DNA of 64,000 bases from JADGHX01 sp035760965 (GTDB lineage Bacteria; Pseudomonadota; Gammaproteobacteria; Steroidobacterales; Steroidobacteraceae), in the NCBI GenBank assembly GCA_035760965.1, contig DASTRY010000044.1, positions 62,001-126,000 of the forward strand, in the 5' to 3' direction. Made by a program: the position numbers and the translations under genes. The notes under the pieces are model-generated. The model saw nothing but the letters and a program-made list of their open reading frames with translations, had not been told where the DNA came from and did no database searches. Positions within the stretch are counted from its first letter, which is position 1; every line of letters starts with the position of its first letter. Shown here in pieces: positions 34,703-43,791 of the stretch.

Positions 34703-36700
34703 TCAGAGCACCTGTCGCGCGGCGATGCCGAGACCGTCGATCGCAGTGGGCAGGGGCGCCGGTGGATTTGCGGGCAAGCCGGCGGCACCGAGCTCGCCGC
34801 GCAAGCTCTCGCGGCCGACGCCTTCGATGGCCACGCGATGCCACAGCTCCGCGCTGATCAGCAGCCACAGCCGATTGCCGTGATCGGCACGGCCCGCGAG
34901 ATGCGCATCGAGCATTGTCTGAATCGGTTCGCGCCGCAGAATGCCTGCGGAGACGAGCGAGGAATCGAGCAAGAAGCGCTCGTAGAGCAGCTTGTATTCC
35001 CGCTGCAGGATGTAAGGCAGCGCCGACGCGAATCCCTGTTTGGGCCGCGCGATGATCTCGGGCGGCAGGTACCGCGTCGCGAGTTGCCGTTGCGCGACGC
35101 GCAGCGAGCGCCCGCGAATCTTCAGCGTCGAGTGCATGCGCGCGACGAATTCGGCCAGGCGATGATCCATGAACGGGCTGCGCACCTCGAGCCCATGCGC
35201 CATCGACATGCGGTCCGTGATCATCGCCGGGTGATCGGGCAGGCGAATCTTCGAATCGGCGTACAGCATGCGATCGATCAGGTCGCCGCGGGCACGCTCG
35301 AAGGGTTCGCGGATGGCGGCTTCCGGGTCGGAGTCGTGCAAGCCGGCGAGCGCCTCGGGTGTGAAGATTTCACGCCGCGCGGTCGAGTCGAAGAAGAAAT
35401 AGGAAAGACTGGCCGCGTACCGCTCACCGCCCGACAAAAACGACAGACGATGCAGCCAGCGCAGCTGATGACCGGTGCTCTTGTACCACCGGACTTCGGG
35501 GATCAGCGGTAGCGCGGGGCCGAGCACGTAGCGGCGGATCACCGCCGGAATGCGGCCGTACTGGCTCGCGTACAGATTGCCGTAGTAGCGATCGTAACCG
35601 CCGAACAACTCGTCGCCGCCGTCGCCGCCGATGACGACCTTGACGTGCGAGTGCGCGAGCGCCGCCACGTGGTACGCGCAGAGCGACAATGGATCGGACG
35701 GCTCGTCGAGGTGATACACCACCTCGGGCAAAAGCTCGACCAGCGACGGGGACAGCATCTGCTCGTGATGCTGTGTGCGGTAGAGACTGGCAATCGTGCG
35801 GGCGTGCGGCGCCTCGTCGTATTTCGGATGCGGCAGCCCAATCGTGAATGTCGGCAGATTCTTCACGCCGACCCGTTTCGCCAGCATCGCGACGAGCAGA
35901 CTGGAATCCAGTCCGCCGCTCAGGAACGCGCCGACCGGAACGTCACTCACCAAGTGGAGCCGGAGCGTTTCCTCGAGCCGCGCGTCGAGCTCATCGAGCA
36001 GTGCGGGTTCGGATTGCGCGAGCTTCGGCTCGAAGGAGAGGTCCCAGTACGGACGGACGACCGGCTCGCCGTCCTCTTCGACGATGAGCAGATGGCCCGG
36101 CGGGAGCTTGTGAACGCCCTTGAACATCGAGTGGGGCGGGGCGATGAGCCGCAGCGCAAAGTACTGGTCGAGCGCCGCGAGATTCATGCGCCGCAACGAG
36201 GGGTCGAACGCGAGCAGCGCCTTGATTTCGGAGGCGAACGCGAAACCGCGGCGCGTGCGCGTGTAGTAGAACGGCTTCTGACCCAGGTGATCGCGCGCAC
36301 CGAGAAAGCGCTTGCGCCGCGTGTCCCACAAGCCGAACGCGAACATGCCGCGCACGTGATCGAGCAGCCGGTCGCCGTAGCGCTCGTAGAGCGCGATGAT
36401 CACTTCGCAGTCGCTGTGCGTCAGGAACCGGTAGCCGTCGCGTTCGAGGGGCGCACGCAATTCCTCGTGGTTGTAGATTTCACCATTGCAGACCAGCCAG
36501 ATGCTGCGATCCGCGTTGGTGAGCGGTTGCCGCCCGCCGGCGAGATCAATTATGGAAAGTCTGCGATGGCCGAGAATGGTGTCCGCATCACCCTCGATAC
36601 CCTGGTCGTCGGGGCCGCGATGACTCAGGGCGGCGAGCATGCGCTGCATGCTCGCCAGCTTGTCCGGTCCCGGCGCGATGATTCCTGCGATTCCGCACAT
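34703..36700 (-). CDS. asnB: Asparagine synthetase (glutamine-hydrolysing), AsnB type
   Basis: A 665-residue protein with an N-terminal class II glutamine amidotransferase domain (nucleophile C2 in MCGIAGI, SHRGPDDQG, CNGEIYNHEEL) and a C-terminal ATP-pyrophosphatase synthetase domain (PP-loop FLSGGLDSSLL, IGGDGGDELFGGYDRY). It converts aspartate and glutamine to asparagine, or, in specialised members, amidates cell-surface sugars and peptides. It is alone on its strand, without exopolysaccharide or lasso-peptide genes nearby, so ordinary asparagine synthesis is the best guess. Confidence 0.9.
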   Translation of the reverse strand: MCGIAGIIAPGPDKLASMQRMLAALSHRGPDDQGIEGDADTILGHRRLSIIDLAGGRQPLTNADRSIWLVCNGEIYNHEELRAPLERDGYRFLTHSDCEVIIALYERYGDRLLDHVRGMFAFGLWDTRRKRFLGARDHLGQKPFYYTRTRRGFAFASEIKALLAFDPSLRRMNLAALDQYFALRLIAPPHSMFKGVHKLPPGHLLIVEEDGEPVVRPYWDLSFEPKLAQSEPALLDELDARLEETLRLHLVSDVPVGAFLSGGLDSSLLVAMLAKRVGVKNLPTFTIGLPHPKYDEAPHARTIASLYRTQHHEQMLSPSLVELLPEVVYHLDEPSDPLSLCAYHVAALAHSHVKVVIGGDGGDELFGGYDRYYGNLYASQYGRIPAVIRRYVLGPALPLIPEVRWYKSTGHQLRWLHRLSFLSGGERYAASLSYFFFDSTARREIFTPEALAGLHDSDPEAAIREPFERARGDLIDRMLYADSKIRLPDHPAMITDRMSMAHGLEVRSPFMDHRLAEFVARMHSTLKIRGRSLRVAQRQLATRYLPPEIIARPKQGFASALPYILQREYKLLYERFLLDSSLVSAGILRREPIQTMLDAHLAGRADHGNRLWLLISAELWHRVAIEGVGRESLRGELGAAGLPANPPAPLPTAIDGLGIAARQVL

Positions 36701-36818
36701 CGAGGGGCGCCCTCACGCAAGAAACGAGCCTGCCAAGCTCCGGCCCCGGCAGCGGCTACCTGTCGGCACGACCGAGCGATCGCGGCTGAGTCGGGGCGGC
36801 AGCTGTGATGGACTAGCG

Positions 36819-36830
36819 CCCCCGAGGGGG
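36819..36830 (+). promoter_or_regulatory. Hairpin covering the ribosome-binding site of PQQ dehydrogenase copy 2
   Basis: The purine-rich GAGGGGG site nine bases upstream of the ATG at 36839 is directly preceded by CCCCC, so CCCC and GGGG can pair around CGAG and hide the ribosome site. This could dampen translation; the effect is inferred. Confidence 0.35.
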
Positions 36831-36838
36831 TCTCACGC

Positions 36839-38944
36839 ATGAAGCTTTCAGCTATCGCGCATCGGTGCGCGGGTTCGATCGCGTCGCTCGCAATGGCGGC
36901 ACTGCTGTTCGGAGGTCAGGGCGCCGCGGCGGCAGATTCCGGCGGCGGCCCGTCCGGTCCCGGCGTCGGCGCCGCTCGTCTCTTGAAGGCCGATCCGGCC
37001 GAATGGCTCACCGTCGGGCGCACGTACGACGAGCAGCGGTTCAGCCCGCTCGAGCAGATCGACACCTCGAATGTCGGCAAGCTCGGCCTCGCTTGGTTTG
37101 CGGATTTCGACACGAACCGCGGTCAGGAAGCGACGCCGCTCGCCATCGACGGCGTTCTCTACGTCTCCACCGCCTGGAGCAAGGTGAAAGCGTACGACGC
37201 GCGCACCGGCAAGCTGCTGTGGGCCTACGATCCCAAGGTGCCGGGCGAGTTCGCCGGACGCGGCTGCTGCGATGTCGTCAATCGCGGCCTCGCCGCATGG
37301 AACGGCAAGATCTACGTTGCGAGTTACGACGGCCGCCTCATCGCCTTGGACGCGAAGACGGGGAGCGTCGTGTGGCAGGTGCTCACGCTGGATCACGACA
37401 AGCCCGTCACGAGCACCGGCGCGCCGCGCGCGATCAAGGGCAAGATTCTCATCGGCAACGCCGGCGGGGAGTTCGGCGTGCGCGGATACATTTCAGCCTT
37501 CGACGCGGAGACCGGCAAGCTCGTGTGGCGCTTCTACACGGTCCCCGGTAATCCCGCGCAGCCGTTCGAGGCGCCCATCCTGAAGACGGCCGCGCGCACG
37601 TGGAACGGCAAGTGGTGGGAGCTCGGCGGCGGCGGCACCGTGTGGGACGGCATCGTGTACGACCCGCGCCTGAATCTCGTGTACTTCGGCACGGGAAACG
37701 GCACGCCCTGGAATCGTGCGTATCGCGGATCGGGCGGCGGCGACAACCTGTTTCTCGCGTCGATCATCGCGGTGAACGCCGACACGGGCGCGTACGCCTG
37801 GCACTACCAAGTGGTCCCGGGTGAAGCGTGGGACTACGACGCGACCTCGCCGCTCATGCTCGCGGACCTGAAGATCGACGGTCGCTCGCGTCGCGTGCTG
37901 ATGCAGGCGAACAAGGGCGGGTTCTTCTACGTGCTCGACGCGAAGAGCGGCAAGCTCATCTCGGCGAACAATTACGTCACGACGAACTGGGCCACCTCGA
38001 TCGATCCGAAGACGGGGCGTCCGAACGTGAACCCCGAAATGCGCTACGACGTGACCGGCAAGGCGGTGCTCGTGCAGCCCGGGGCGCAGGGCGCGCACTC
38101 GTGGCACCCGATGTCGTTCAATCCGCAGACCGGGCTCGTTTACTTCTCGGCCATCGAGACGGCGTTTGTCGTCAAGGGTGCCGCGACCTTCAAGCCGCAG
38201 CCGATGGGCGCGAACACGGGTCTGCAGTTCCCGGTTCCGCCGGAGGAGGTCAAAGGCGGGCCGCCGCGTGAAGCGCGCGCACAGCTCGTTGCCTGGGACC
38301 CGGTGAAGCAGCGGGAAGTGTGGCGCACCGGCGTGCTGGGCACGATCGGCAGCGGCACGCTGTCGACCGCAGGCGGGCTCGTGTTCCAGGGCACCAACAA
38401 GGGACGCTTCGTCGCGTATCGCGCCACGGACGGGCAAGAGCTGTGGTCGATGGAAGCGCAGACCGGTGTGGTTGCGGGCGCTTCATCCTACGAGCTGGAT
38501 GGCGAGCAATACATCGCGGTGCTCGCGGGCTACGGTCTCGCGCCGTACGGCACGAGCAATCATTCGCGTCTCCTGGTGTTCAAGCTCGGAGGGACGGCCG
38601 TGTTGCCACCGGCGCCTCCGCCGCCGCCCCCGCCCGTGCTGAATCCGCCGCCCTCGACTGCTTCAGCCGAAACGATCGAAGCGGGGCGCCAGCACTTCGC
38701 GAGCCACTGCGCGATGTGCCACGACCCGCCGGCGGCGAACCGCAGCGTGTTCCCGGACTTGCGCTATTCGCCGATGTTGAACAGCGCGGAGGCGTTCAAC
38801 GCCGTCGTGCTGGAAGGCGCGCTGCAGGCGAACGGCATGGCCTCGTTCAAGGACCGCTTGACCGCCGCTGAGGCGCAGTCCGTGCGCGCGTACCTCATCA
38901 AGCGGGCGAACGACGCGAAGAACGCGCCGCGCCCGCCGCGCTGA
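36839..38944 (+). CDS. PQQ-dependent quinohemoprotein alcohol dehydrogenase, copy 2
   Basis: A 701-residue periplasmic enzyme paralogous to the protein at 18476-20653. A Sec signal peptide (ending GAAAADS) replaces the lipoprotein signal. The PQQ propeller carries the vicinal cysteines (GRGCCDVVNRG), the catalytic WDYD motif (D332, D334) and repeated AxDxxTGxxxW propeller motifs; the C-terminal cytochrome c domain has CAMCH (C624-H628), connected by a Pro-rich linker (PPAPPPPPPP). The Asp-Tyr-Asp motif again predicts lanthanide dependence. It is monocistronic and divergent from asnB. Confidence 0.92.
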   Translation: MKLSAIAHRCAGSIASLAMAALLFGGQGAAAADSGGGPSGPGVGAARLLKADPAEWLTVGRTYDEQRFSPLEQIDTSNVGKLGLAWFADFDTNRGQEATPLAIDGVLYVSTAWSKVKAYDARTGKLLWAYDPKVPGEFAGRGCCDVVNRGLAAWNGKIYVASYDGRLIALDAKTGSVVWQVLTLDHDKPVTSTGAPRAIKGKILIGNAGGEFGVRGYISAFDAETGKLVWRFYTVPGNPAQPFEAPILKTAARTWNGKWWELGGGGTVWDGIVYDPRLNLVYFGTGNGTPWNRAYRGSGGGDNLFLASIIAVNADTGAYAWHYQVVPGEAWDYDATSPLMLADLKIDGRSRRVLMQANKGGFFYVLDAKSGKLISANNYVTTNWATSIDPKTGRPNVNPEMRYDVTGKAVLVQPGAQGAHSWHPMSFNPQTGLVYFSAIETAFVVKGAATFKPQPMGANTGLQFPVPPEEVKGGPPREARAQLVAWDPVKQREVWRTGVLGTIGSGTLSTAGGLVFQGTNKGRFVAYRATDGQELWSMEAQTGVVAGASSYELDGEQYIAVLAGYGLAPYGTSNHSRLLVFKLGGTAVLPPAPPPPPPPVLNPPPSTASAETIEAGRQHFASHCAMCHDPPAANRSVFPDLRYSPMLNSAEAFNAVVLEGALQANGMASFKDRLTAAEAQSVRAYLIKRANDAKNAPRPPR

Positions 38945-38966
38945 GCGAGGGGGCGGCGGTCGCGCG

Positions 38967-39551
38967 CTAGAAGAAGGTCCAGGTGGCGCCGAGCGAGATC
39001 AGGTCCGGCGCATCGAAGCCCGGGCCCGCATCGAGGTCGAAGTGCTCGTACTCGAGGCGGACGGCGAGCTTGCCGAAGCGCACCTGCCCGCCGGCGCCGA
39101 ACGCGAGATCGGTGCTGCTGTCGGTATCGTCGAACGTGAACGCAAACGGGCCGCTCGAGCTCGTGCCGCGCACGTGCACCTGCGAGAGGATGAGGCCGCC
39201 CTTCACGAACAGATCGACCGGAGCGATGTTCCAGTAGAGAACACCGAAGGCGCCGAAGCCGGCTTCCTCGAGCCGGAAGCGCGTGAAGCCCGGCTGGTTG
39301 CCGCGCTGGGTGATCTCGCCGAGATCGACATAGCTCGCTTCGACGCCGACCCAGTCGAGAATGCGATAGCCGCCGAAAATCTTGAACGCGGTGTCCTTGC
39401 CGTCGAAGAGATCGTCCACGTTGTTCGCGAAGTCGGTCCGCGACTCGCCGACCGCGAGCCCGGCGTAGATGCCGGTTTCATCGGCATGCGCGACCGATCC
39501 CATCGACACGGCGGCCACTGCACACGCCGCCATCCACTTGTAAACTCCCAT
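38967..39551 (-). CDS. Small outer-membrane beta-barrel protein
   Basis: A 194-residue OmpA/OmpW-like eight-stranded barrel. The signal peptide ends SVAHA, the mature part alternates polar and hydrophobic residues (KIFGGYRILDWVGVEASYVDLGE), and the C-terminus is GATWTFF, the expected terminal phenylalanine. Similar proteins are annotated as porin-family or outer-membrane protein with beta-barrel. ATG at 39551 follows AAAGGACG. No ligand can be assigned. Confidence 0.82.
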   Translation of the reverse strand: MGVYKWMAACAVAAVSMGSVAHADETGIYAGLAVGESRTDFANNVDDLFDGKDTAFKIFGGYRILDWVGVEASYVDLGEITQRGNQPGFTRFRLEEAGFGAFGVLYWNIAPVDLFVKGGLILSQVHVRGTSSSGPFAFTFDDTDSSTDLAFGAGGQVRFGKLAVRLEYEHFDLDAGPGFDAPDLISLGATWTFF

Positions 39552-39649
39552 CGTCCTTTGCTCCTTCGTCTCGAACGTGGGAATTGTATCGTCGCGCGGG
39601 GGGTGGTCGGGAAAGTTGTTCGCGGGCGCGGACAATTGCGAAGCATTAC

Positions 39650-39705
39650 CGCGGCTTCGCCGCGACGAGCGCTTCGTCCCGGAAAGCGTCGCTGCGCAGC
39701 GACGC
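39650..39705 (-). terminator. Cluster of three hairpins after the YbiI-type gene
   Basis: Between the YbiI-type stop (39715) and the outer-membrane protein start (39551) lie CGCGGC-TTC-GCCGCG (39650-39664), GACGA-gcgct-TCGTC (39664-39678) and a perfect 20-base palindrome (39686-39705). On the minus strand the palindrome comes 9 bases after the stop and is followed by TTTCC, consistent with a weak intrinsic terminator. Confidence 0.5.
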
Positions 39706-39714
39706 CGTTCGCCA

Positions 39715-39981
39715 TCAGCGCAGCTGGCTGTCCTTGCTGCCGCGGCGGTTGTAGCCGCTGAACTGCGTGACCTCGCGGTCTTCCGCTTCCTGGCACGGCA
39801 CGCAGAGACGAACGCCGGGAATCGCGGCGCGTCGCGCCTCGGGAATGGCGGCCCCGCAGCTCTCGCAATGCGTGAGTGCGTCACCCTTGGGCAGACGGCT
39901 TTGCGCGCGCGCAATTCCGTCTTTCACCGTGGCGTCGATCTGCTCCTGAACTGCGCCGTCTTGTGCCCAACCCGTCGCCAT
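39715..39981 (-). CDS. ybiI: YbiI-type DksA/TraR C4 zinc-finger protein
   Basis: An 88-residue protein with the DksA/TraR zinc finger CESCG...CVPC, preceded by IPEARRAAIPGVRL, and the C-terminal tail GYNRRGSKDSQLR that closely matches E. coli YbiI in both sequence and length. Unlike DksA it lacks the long coiled coil that enters the RNA-polymerase channel. Its function is not established; a small RNA-polymerase-associated regulator is possible. ATG at 39981. Confidence 0.88.
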   Translation of the reverse strand: MATGWAQDGAVQEQIDATVKDGIARAQSRLPKGDALTHCESCGAAIPEARRAAIPGVRLCVPCQEAEDREVTQFSGYNRRGSKDSQLR

Positions 39982-40132
39982 GATCCCGTTCCCGAAATGC
40001 GGAAAGCTCTTTAATAAAGGCCCACCCAGCGGTTTGCAAGCCGACCTGAGCCGCCGCGGTGGGCGCTGCCGGGCGCGAAAGTGTGATCGTGCGAAAGTCC
40101 CGCGCGGATCGAAATGCGTACGATCGCGCACC

Positions 40133-41722
40133 ATGTCGCACGACCCGCTGCTCGAATTGCTGCCGGATCTCGTCCTGCTCCTGCGGCGTGATGGCCGCAT
40201 CATCGCGCAGGGTGGCGGCCGTGCGGTCGGTCCAATGCGGCCCGGCGAGTGGTCGCAGGCGACGACCGAGCTGCTGACGTTGCTCGTCCGCCGCAGCATC
40301 GCGCAGCGAACCTCCGTCGAAGCGCGCTTCGCCGAGGCAGGTCGCGAGTACGCCGTACACGTCACTGCGCAGGGTCCCGACCGCGCTGTCGCAGTGATTC
40401 GCGCGGTGTTGCCGGGGTCGCCCGAGGCCGCGGAGACGAGCGGCGAGCACCCGCGCCCGCAGCTCGATCGTCGCGGGTTCCTCGCGCGCTTGAAGGAGTC
40501 GATGTCGGTCGCGATGCTGCGCGAGAAGCCCTTCGCCGTCGCGGTGCTGTACATCGACGGTATCCCCGACATTGCGCAGATCATCGCGACTCGCGTGTCC
40601 GAGCAGATCATGAGCGCCGCCATCATGCGGCTTTCCGCGCAGGCCACGGAAAGCGCGGAGCTGAATCCCAAGTGGTATCTGGGGCAGCTCGGCGACAACG
40701 TGCTCGCGATGGTGATCGATACTTCCGATCGCGACGAGGTGGACGCTTGCGTCTCGCGCGTGTGCGAGAGTCTGCGCGAGCCGCTGGAAGCCGGGGGCAC
40801 CGAGTTCCGCCTCAAACCCTACGCAGGCGCGGCAATCCTCGGCCTCGATGCGTCGACGCCCAAAACGCTGCTCGATCATGCACGCGCAGCCGCTGCCGAG
40901 GCACGCAGAACCGGCTGCAACGAGGTGATCTTTCACAGCGACACACTCGAGCTGCGCGCGCTGGAGCGGCTCGACCTCGCGCGCGAGCTGCGCGAGGCCA
41001 TCGCGAACGGCGACATTCGCTTTCGCTACGTCGGCCGGCACGAGCTGCGCACGGGCCGGCTCATTGCGTGCGTCGGATATCTGCGGTGGGAGCATCCGCT
41101 GCGAGGCGAGATTCGCCCAGCGGAGTTCCTGCGCGTCGCGGAGAGCACGGGGCTCGCAACGACACTCTCACGCGCGGCACTGCAGACGCTGTGCGATGAC
41201 TTCGCGACATTCAGCAAGAAGTGGCATCCGGATGTGCGCATTTCGTTCGGCGCGCTGCGCGATCACCTGTTCCATCAGGACTTCCTTGCCGACATGGACC
41301 GCGCGCTCGCCGAGCGCGTGCCCGCCGTGCGCCTCGAGCTGCGCATCGCGGAAAAGGCGTTCGTCGCGCGCGATCCGAGTGATTTCACGCAGCTGCAGAA
41401 GCGCGGCGTGCAGCTCGTGGTGGACGAAGTGGGGCGCGACCTGGGCTCGATCTCTTCGCTTGCACGCGTGCCCGTCTCGGGTCTGCAGCTCGATCGGGCC
41501 TGGGTGACGGCGATTCGCACGGACGAGATCGCACGCAAGGTGTGCCGCGCCGGGATCAATCTCGCGCTCTCGCTGGGCATCACGCCCATCGCTGCCGGGA
41601 TCGACGATCGCGAGCAGCGCGATGCGCTGCTCGACCTCGGCTGCCGCTTCGGCAGCGGCGATCTATATCCGCCGATCCAATCGGACATAACCGCTCCGCG
41701 CGTTGCTTTCGCAACGGCCTGA
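40133..41722 (+). CDS. Catalytically degenerate GGDEF-EAL protein
   Basis: A 529-residue cytoplasmic protein with a short N-terminal sensor-like region (~1-110), a GGDEF-like domain (~125-290) whose signature is reduced to GQLGDNV, and an EAL-like domain (~300-525). The EAL motif itself reads CVGYLRWEHP, so the metal-binding glutamate is lost, and the DDFGTGYSS loop is replaced by VDEVGRDLGSIS. Neither c-di-GMP synthesis nor hydrolysis is expected. It may bind c-di-GMP or a protein partner; an active EAL protein is encoded 6.6 kb downstream. ATG at 40133 starts a plausible protein; the open frame upstream to 39980 is Arg/Lys/Cys-rich and was rejected. Confidence 0.85.
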   Translation: MSHDPLLELLPDLVLLLRRDGRIIAQGGGRAVGPMRPGEWSQATTELLTLLVRRSIAQRTSVEARFAEAGREYAVHVTAQGPDRAVAVIRAVLPGSPEAAETSGEHPRPQLDRRGFLARLKESMSVAMLREKPFAVAVLYIDGIPDIAQIIATRVSEQIMSAAIMRLSAQATESAELNPKWYLGQLGDNVLAMVIDTSDRDEVDACVSRVCESLREPLEAGGTEFRLKPYAGAAILGLDASTPKTLLDHARAAAAEARRTGCNEVIFHSDTLELRALERLDLARELREAIANGDIRFRYVGRHELRTGRLIACVGYLRWEHPLRGEIRPAEFLRVAESTGLATTLSRAALQTLCDDFATFSKKWHPDVRISFGALRDHLFHQDFLADMDRALAERVPAVRLELRIAEKAFVARDPSDFTQLQKRGVQLVVDEVGRDLGSISSLARVPVSGLQLDRAWVTAIRTDEIARKVCRAGINLALSLGITPIAAGIDDREQRDALLDLGCRFGSGDLYPPIQSDITAPRVAFATA

Positions 41723-41881
41723 TTGAGTCAAAGACGCGGATTTGACACCCGCGTTATGCGACGCGTGTCGCACTGCGCACCCCCGCGAGACCGAGCACTT
41801 CATCACGGTTTGCCGCCTATACGCGGTGCAATGCCGTCCAAGCGGGAACCCCTGAAATCCCGCGCTCGAAAGAACGAAGAG

Positions 41882-43783
41882 ATGAATCGCGCCCAGATCG
41901 TTTCCTGCATGTTGGCAGCCCTCGTCGGCAGCGGCCTCGTGGTCGCCGCCCCGCCTGCTGATCGCAACCCGGCCCCGGGATCCGCACAGCCCGTAGCCGT
42001 ACCGGCTTCATCGCTCTACATCGTGCAGGGCACGACGGGGGAGGCGGCCGCGCGCAGCGTGCGCAGTGTCGGCGCGGACGTCCGGCAGCAGCTCGACATC
42101 ATCCATGCAGTGTCCGCGTACCTGACGCCGGCACAGAGTGAACGTCTGCGCGCCGCCGGCATGAAGGTATATGTAGACCGCAGCGTCTCGACGCGCGGCT
42201 TGATCGATCTGCTGAAGCAGACGGTGAACAACACGAACTCGACGCTTGCATCGAGCATCGTCGGCAATCTGACGGCCGGCGTCGGCTCTCCCGTCGTCTC
42301 GACCGTGACGACGAACCCGCTCGTCGGGCTCGTCACCGCGCCGCTCGTGCAGACGCTCAGCCAGGCGACCGGTCTCAAAGACGGTACCGGCGTTGCGGGC
42401 CTCACGCTCACCTATGAGACCAACTACCCGGCGCTCATCGGCGCGGATTCGCTCCAGCGTGCGGGTATCACCGGCAAGGGCGTCACGATCGCAGTGCTCG
42501 ACACCGGTCTCTGGAACGATGCGACCCAGTTCTACGGCTCGCGCATTCTCGCGTCGATCGACGTGACGAACGGCGGCCACGGCGCCGTGAAGGGCGATCC
42601 GTACGGCCACGGCACGCACATCACGTCCATCGCCGCGAGCGGCGCGCAGAACCTCGCGGGCGACTATCTCGGCATCGCGCCGAAGGCGAACCTCGTCATC
42701 GTGCGCGCGTTCGACGGCTACGGCGGCGGCAGCTACGCCGATGTGATCGCGGGCCTCGATTGGATCGTCGCGAATCGCGCGAAGTACAAGATTCGCGTGC
42801 TGAACCTGTCGTTCGGCGCGACGCCTCAGTCGTTCTACTGGGACGATCCGTTGAACCAGGCCGTGATGGCGGCATGGCGCGCGGGCATCGTCGTCGTGGC
42901 CTCCTCGGGCAACGAGGGTCCCGACCCGATGACGATCAACGTGCCGGGCAACGTGCCCTACGTCATCACCGTCGGCGCGCTCACGGACAGCGGCACGCCG
43001 TACAACGCGAGCGACGACAAGCTCGCCTCGTTCTCCTCCACCGGTCCGACGTTCGAAGGTTTCGTGAAGCCGGAGCTCGTCTCGCCGGGCGGCCACATCG
43101 CGGCGTCGATGTCGAGCAGCAGCTATCTCGCCAACATCGATCCGGGCTCGATGGCGCTCGGCCAGCAGATGTTCACGATGTCGGGCACCTCGCAAGCTGC
43201 CGCTGTCGCGAGCGGCGTGGTTGCCTTGATGTTGCAGGCGGATCCGTCGCTCACGCCGGATACGGTGAAGTGCCGGCTGCTCGTGTCGGCGCGTCCCGCG
43301 GTCAAGAGCAACGGCACGCTCGCATACAGCGTGTTCCAGCAAGGCGCAGGCCTCATCAACGCGGTCGCCGCCGTCAACAGCTCCGCCACGAATTGCGCCA
43401 ATCAGGGGCTCGACATCGACGACGATCTCGCCGGTCGCGCGCACTTCGGCGGCCCGGCGAATCAGGACATCTACGGCAACTACTACATCATGAACATGGA
43501 CACGGCGTGGGTGTGGGGCGATCCGCTCCTCGCCGACGGCTACACGTGGTCCAAGGGCTACCCGTGGGATCAGGGCTTTGCGTGGAGCGCAGGCTACACG
43601 TGGAGCAAGGGCTACACCTGGTCGAAAGGCTACACCTGGAGCAAGGGTTACACCTGGTCGAAGGGGTATACGTGGAGCAAAGGCTACACGTGGAGCAAGA
43701 CGCTGCCGTGGTGGAACGCGCCGCCGAGCGGCACGGCGCCGACGAAGCCCGCCTCGATCGTCTCGTGGGTGCCGAACGAATGA
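41882..43783 (+). CDS. Secreted S8 subtilisin-like peptidase with C-terminal YTWSKG array
   Basis: A 633-residue exported protease. The signal peptide is MNRAQIVSCMLAALVGS onward, residues ~40-195 resemble an inhibitor I9-type propeptide plus spacer, and the subtilase domain carries the triad in AVLDTGLW (D207), GHGTHIT (H243) and SGTSQAAA (S437). The tail contains nine 6-residue units of the pattern YTWSKG ending at WWN. ATG at 41882 was chosen because it begins a proper signal peptide; earlier in-frame ATGs give only a basic leader. It lies between two signalling genes and ends before a strong inverted repeat. Confidence 0.9.
   Translation: MNRAQIVSCMLAALVGSGLVVAAPPADRNPAPGSAQPVAVPASSLYIVQGTTGEAAARSVRSVGADVRQQLDIIHAVSAYLTPAQSERLRAAGMKVYVDRSVSTRGLIDLLKQTVNNTNSTLASSIVGNLTAGVGSPVVSTVTTNPLVGLVTAPLVQTLSQATGLKDGTGVAGLTLTYETNYPALIGADSLQRAGITGKGVTIAVLDTGLWNDATQFYGSRILASIDVTNGGHGAVKGDPYGHGTHITSIAASGAQNLAGDYLGIAPKANLVIVRAFDGYGGGSYADVIAGLDWIVANRAKYKIRVLNLSFGATPQSFYWDDPLNQAVMAAWRAGIVVVASSGNEGPDPMTINVPGNVPYVITVGALTDSGTPYNASDDKLASFSSTGPTFEGFVKPELVSPGGHIAASMSSSSYLANIDPGSMALGQQMFTMSGTSQAAAVASGVVALMLQADPSLTPDTVKCRLLVSARPAVKSNGTLAYSVFQQGAGLINAVAAVNSSATNCANQGLDIDDDLAGRAHFGGPANQDIYGNYYIMNMDTAWVWGDPLLADGYTWSKGYPWDQGFAWSAGYTWSKGYTWSKGYTWSKGYTWSKGYTWSKGYTWSKTLPWWNAPPSGTAPTKPASIVSWVPNE
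43541..43702 (+). repeat. Nine 18-bp coding repeats (YTWSKG units)
   Basis: Nine consecutive hexapeptide units: YTWSKG, YPWDQG, FAWSAG, five more YTWSKG and a final YTWSKT. Trp is invariant. Ser is encoded alternately by TCN and AGC and Lys by AAA or AAG, so the peptide is conserved more than the DNA. Confidence 0.9.
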
Positions 43784-43791
43784 CGCGAAGT

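Noticed and set aside
41723..41881. Longer N-terminus for the subtilase, from an open frame beginning at 41723
   Set aside because: The added 53 residues are basic and would bury the signal peptide that starts at the Met at 41882.
43541..43702. Short direct repeats that could suggest a CRISPR array
   Set aside because: The 18-bp units are contiguous with no spacers and encode hexapeptides in frame with the subtilase.
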